From NCBI RefSeq assembly GCF_964355755.1, contig NC_092680.1, positions 8,967,001 through 9,031,000 on the forward strand: a DNA stretch of 64,000 nucleotides, given 5' to 3'. Within the stretch, counting starts at the first letter, position 1, and each line of letters begins with the position of its first letter. Below are positions 61,433 through 64,000 of this stretch, piece after piece. The DNA comes from Antedon mediterranea. Its lineage: Eukaryota; Echinodermata; Crinoidea; Comatulida; Antedonidae. The notes under the pieces were generated by a model. The model had not been told where the DNA came from. It saw nothing but the letters and a program-made list of their open reading frames with translations, and searched no databases. Both the position numbers and the translations under genes were made by a program.

Positions 61433-62115
61433 CATCATCACATCTGCGATACAGAAGAGGAATTACCAGATTGATGTTGCATGCGTTTTGTATATTCAAG
61501 ATGATAATGTATCAGAGGTAACATCATCACATCTGCGATACAGAAGAGGAATTACCAGATTGATGTTGCATGCGTTTTGTATATTCAAGATGATAATGTA
61601 TCAGAGGTAACATCATCACATCTGCGATACAGAAGAGGAATTACCAGATTGATGTTGCATGCGTTTTGTATATTCAAGATGATAATGTATCAGAGGTAAC
61701 ATCATCACATCTGCGATACAAAAGAGGAATTACCAGATTGATGTTGCATGCGTTTTGTATATTCAAGATGATAATGTATCAGAGGTAACATCATCACATC
61801 TGTGATACAAAAGAGGAATTACCAGATTGATGTTGCATGCGTTTTGTATATTCAAGATGATAATGTATCAGAGGTAACATCATCACATCTGTGATACAAA
61901 AGAGGAATTACCAGATTGATGTTGCATGCGTTTTGTATATTCAAGATGATAATGTATCAGAGGTAACATCATCACATCTGTGATACAAAAGAGGAATTAC
62001 CAGATTGATGTTGCATGCGTTTTGTATATTCAAGATGATAATGTATCAGAGGTAACATCATCACATCTGCGATATAAAAGAGGAATTACCAAATTGATGT
62101 TGCATGCGTTTTGTT
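61404..62115 (+). repeat. 89-bp tandem repeat, 8 copies
   Basis: Units carry 'aggtaacatcatcacatctg', 'gaggaattaccagattgatg' and 'ttgcatgcgttttgtatatt', with exact 89-base spacing from 61427 to 62050. Substitutions are few (gcgata/gtgata, cagaag/aaaaag). The first unit contains the 3' end of the membrane-protein ORF. Confidence 0.93.
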
Positions 62116-62396
62116 TCTTTTGTACATTTGACCAAAAAACTAAAAAAAAGTTAAACTTTTTGTGCATTAAGAAGTTAGGTTTTAGTAATCGTCACAGTAG
62201 GCCTAATCATCATTCAGTCGGAATCACTTTGTATTAAAACAAAAGGGGTTTTAATTATTTATTCTTATTAAAATGAACAATAAACTATTACATTGTCTAC
62301 ATTTGTAAGAGTGGTATAGGCGCATCATCGGTAATAAATTTATTATTGTTTGCTTTCTTTTTTGATTTTTCTCTTTTACTGGGCTTTATTTTTATG

Positions 62397-62588
62397 TATA
62401 TTTATATATTTATAGTTTTATAAATGTTGTATTTTCTCTTGTTTGTTATGTGCAATTTGGACCCCATTGGAAATGGGCTGGTTTTTCCGGCCTAATGGGT
62501 GTTCCTGATGCTCGTTATTTTGTCTTTTGTCTGTTTGTTATTTTAATGTTGAGCATCAAATAAATTCAATCAATCAATCAATCAATCA
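62397..62588 (+). mobile_element. 3' end of a LINE (CR1/L2-like) with (aatc)n tail
   Basis: The segment 'gcaatttggaccccattgga' with 'cggcctaatgggtgttcctg' is a typical LINE 3'UTR hairpin. It is followed by 'gttgagcatcaaataaa' and a short (aatc)n run at 62566-62587. 5'-truncated, no coding part. Confidence 0.6.
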
Positions 62589-63304
62589 TTTTATTAATTT
62601 AGTATTTCCCGGTAATATTCATCGATATCATTCACCATGACAACTGAATTTGTATTCTTTGAATAGGCCTACTGCCCTCGATATAAAGTTCATTAAGAAT
62701 TGATCTTATAAATCATGTAGGAATTAAAGCTCTCATGAGAAATTTAGCTTTTGAAACAGGTGACATGACTTATCGAAATTGGCTTACATTTATGAAACAT
62801 GAATACAAACTTTTCATGCAGTTAACTTTGGTCCGCTGAGCATGCTCGTCTGGTATACAATAATCGTATAGGCCTTCTAACCAAGCATATATTGTGTTCC
62901 ACGATGAAGATATTAGTAAGGTGAGGCCAATTGTGTTTATAAAGTTTATACACCTTGATTTATCATTGGTACTGTAGGCCTATATTAAAGTTTCCGTATT
63001 TCAAACGGATGACATTACTTGGCGATATTACCCTCGATTATAAAAACTTGTGGAGAGTACGGGTTATTGATCTATACTGTGATTTTGTTATTGAACATAA
63101 ATTAAAACAGGTTGTTTAATTAGCATAGGTTGGTTTTTAGATTAGACTAATGAACGGACTTTATGAATTTCACTTCTTGGATTGGCTGACACTTGTCAGA
63201 TTGATCACACTGATTAAATATTAAAATGAATTATTAATTGAAATGGACACACGTAATTATATACAAAAATTAATTGAAAAAGATAACCCATGACTTCTAT
63301 CTAT

Positions 63305-63384
63305 CTATGACTTCTACTTCTATGCTCGACTGACTTCTACTTCTATGTTCGACTGACTTCTACTTCTATGTTCGACTGACTTCC
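63305..63384 (+). repeat. 23-bp tandem repeat, about 3 copies
   Basis: 'gacttctacttctatgttcg' plus 'act' repeated, with one c/t variant. Confidence 0.85.
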
Positions 63385-63560
63385 GAGACAGTTTGTTGTC
63401 GGTTGCTGAAATAGTTTGATTAATTTTCAATTGTTTTTACACAGTCTGAGCCCTATAATAAACTGACTGATAAAGAAGAAATCTTGCTACACAACACTGA
63501 ACTGGTTCCGGGAAAATAGAAGTTGGTAGAGTGCAACGATTGAGTTTGGTTGATACCAAA

Positions 63561-63746
63561 ATGAGAATAAATCCCAAGACAATTGTTACAAACAAGAAAA
63601 CGATACTTCTTGTCAAAAAAAGTTCTGAGAATTCTTCAATATGCCTAATTGATATATTTCTAGTGTTACTTAAAGTGTTAGCTTTCTTGCTTGTCTTTAG
63701 TTCTTGTGTAGCCGTTGCATATTTTATATTTAAATTCTTGTTTTAA
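63561..63746 (+). CDS. Small C-terminal-anchor membrane protein, hypothetical (61 aa)
   Basis: Starting at the first ATG of the frame, residues 1-30 are basic (INPKTIVTNKKTILLVKK), followed by a hydrophobic stretch to the C-terminus (DIFLVLLKVLAFLLVFSSCV...YFIFKFLF). Upstream, a 'ttttacacag' acceptor-like site opens a different frame (SEPYNKLTDKEEILLHNTEL) that stops at ~63518, so the gene structure is uncertain. The layout resembles the 61.2-kb ORF (polar N-terminus, terminal membrane segment), but no clear sequence similarity is visible. Confidence 0.25.
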   Translation: MRINPKTIVTNKKTILLVKKSSENSSICLIDIFLVLLKVLAFLLVFSSCVAVAYFIFKFLF

Positions 63747-64000
63747 AGAAATACCAGCAACATTATTTCCACAACTTGTGGATCATGACGAGTGACGCAA
63801 ACTATTGTTGGACCCAAGAAAGCATGTTTTTACACTATTGAAAAAGTATTAATTAAGTTTTAAATCGTGATAAAAACAAGTTTATGAAAATGTTCGAATT
63901 GCACATTTTTGTTTATACCTCTTATCAGGTTTTGTGTTTACAATTGATATTATCTGTATGGTAGCAGTTTATTACTGAGCAGGAAGTAATTCCCTGAACT

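Overview
This is a eukaryotic nuclear window. It is AT-rich, with multi-exon genes whose introns follow GT-AG, large introns full of repeats, and many families of inverted-repeat DNA transposons. Four genes have vertebrate orthologues that I recognise by exon-by-exon translation. The frequent 'taggcctagg'-type text and the protein sequences suggest a marine invertebrate deuterostome, most likely an echinoderm. That placement is an inference. No bacterial operons, CRISPR arrays or viral genes were seen.

Layout. 1-3.9 kb: short repeats, a tRNA-like SINE head and a 54-bp minisatellite. 3.9-25.4 kb (+): the 3' two-thirds of a KIAA0825 orthologue, 16 exons that splice in phase to 750 residues. Its introns hold a 66-bp minisatellite of 72 units (4.5-9.3 kb), a tRNA-like gene, a 2-kb TIR element (13.0-15.0 kb), LINE debris, a MITE and a 3.5-kb foldback-like element (18.0-21.5 kb). 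25.4-32.7 kb: convergent intergenic or 3'UTR sequence. 32.7-35.8 kb (-): a complete six-exon EDC3 coding region of 563 residues. 36-43.3 kb: a tight run of four palindromic or TIR transposons, including a 4.1-kb element with about 830-bp inverted ends and an 8-bp target duplication. 44-46.9 kb: a decayed LINE. 47.4-51.4 kb (+): a six-exon EPHX4-like epoxide hydrolase of 343 residues. 52.2-59.8 kb (+): a four-exon NR2C2AP orthologue of 143 residues, whose 4.8-kb second intron is almost filled by a second foldback-like element with tandemly repeated arms. 60-64 kb: small membrane-protein-like ORFs and an 89-bp tandem repeat.

The four genes do not form a pathway. EDC3 acts in mRNA decapping, EPHX4-like is a membrane alpha/beta hydrolase, NR2C2AP is a small galactose-binding-fold protein, and KIAA0825 is poorly characterised. 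The most unusual content is in the mobile and repetitive DNA: two elements with long inverted arms built of about 160-bp tandem units, each carrying a motif close to the YY1 consensus; a Merlin-like element with very long TIRs; and a 72-copy satellite whose unit length leaves frames open on both strands without encoding a credible protein.
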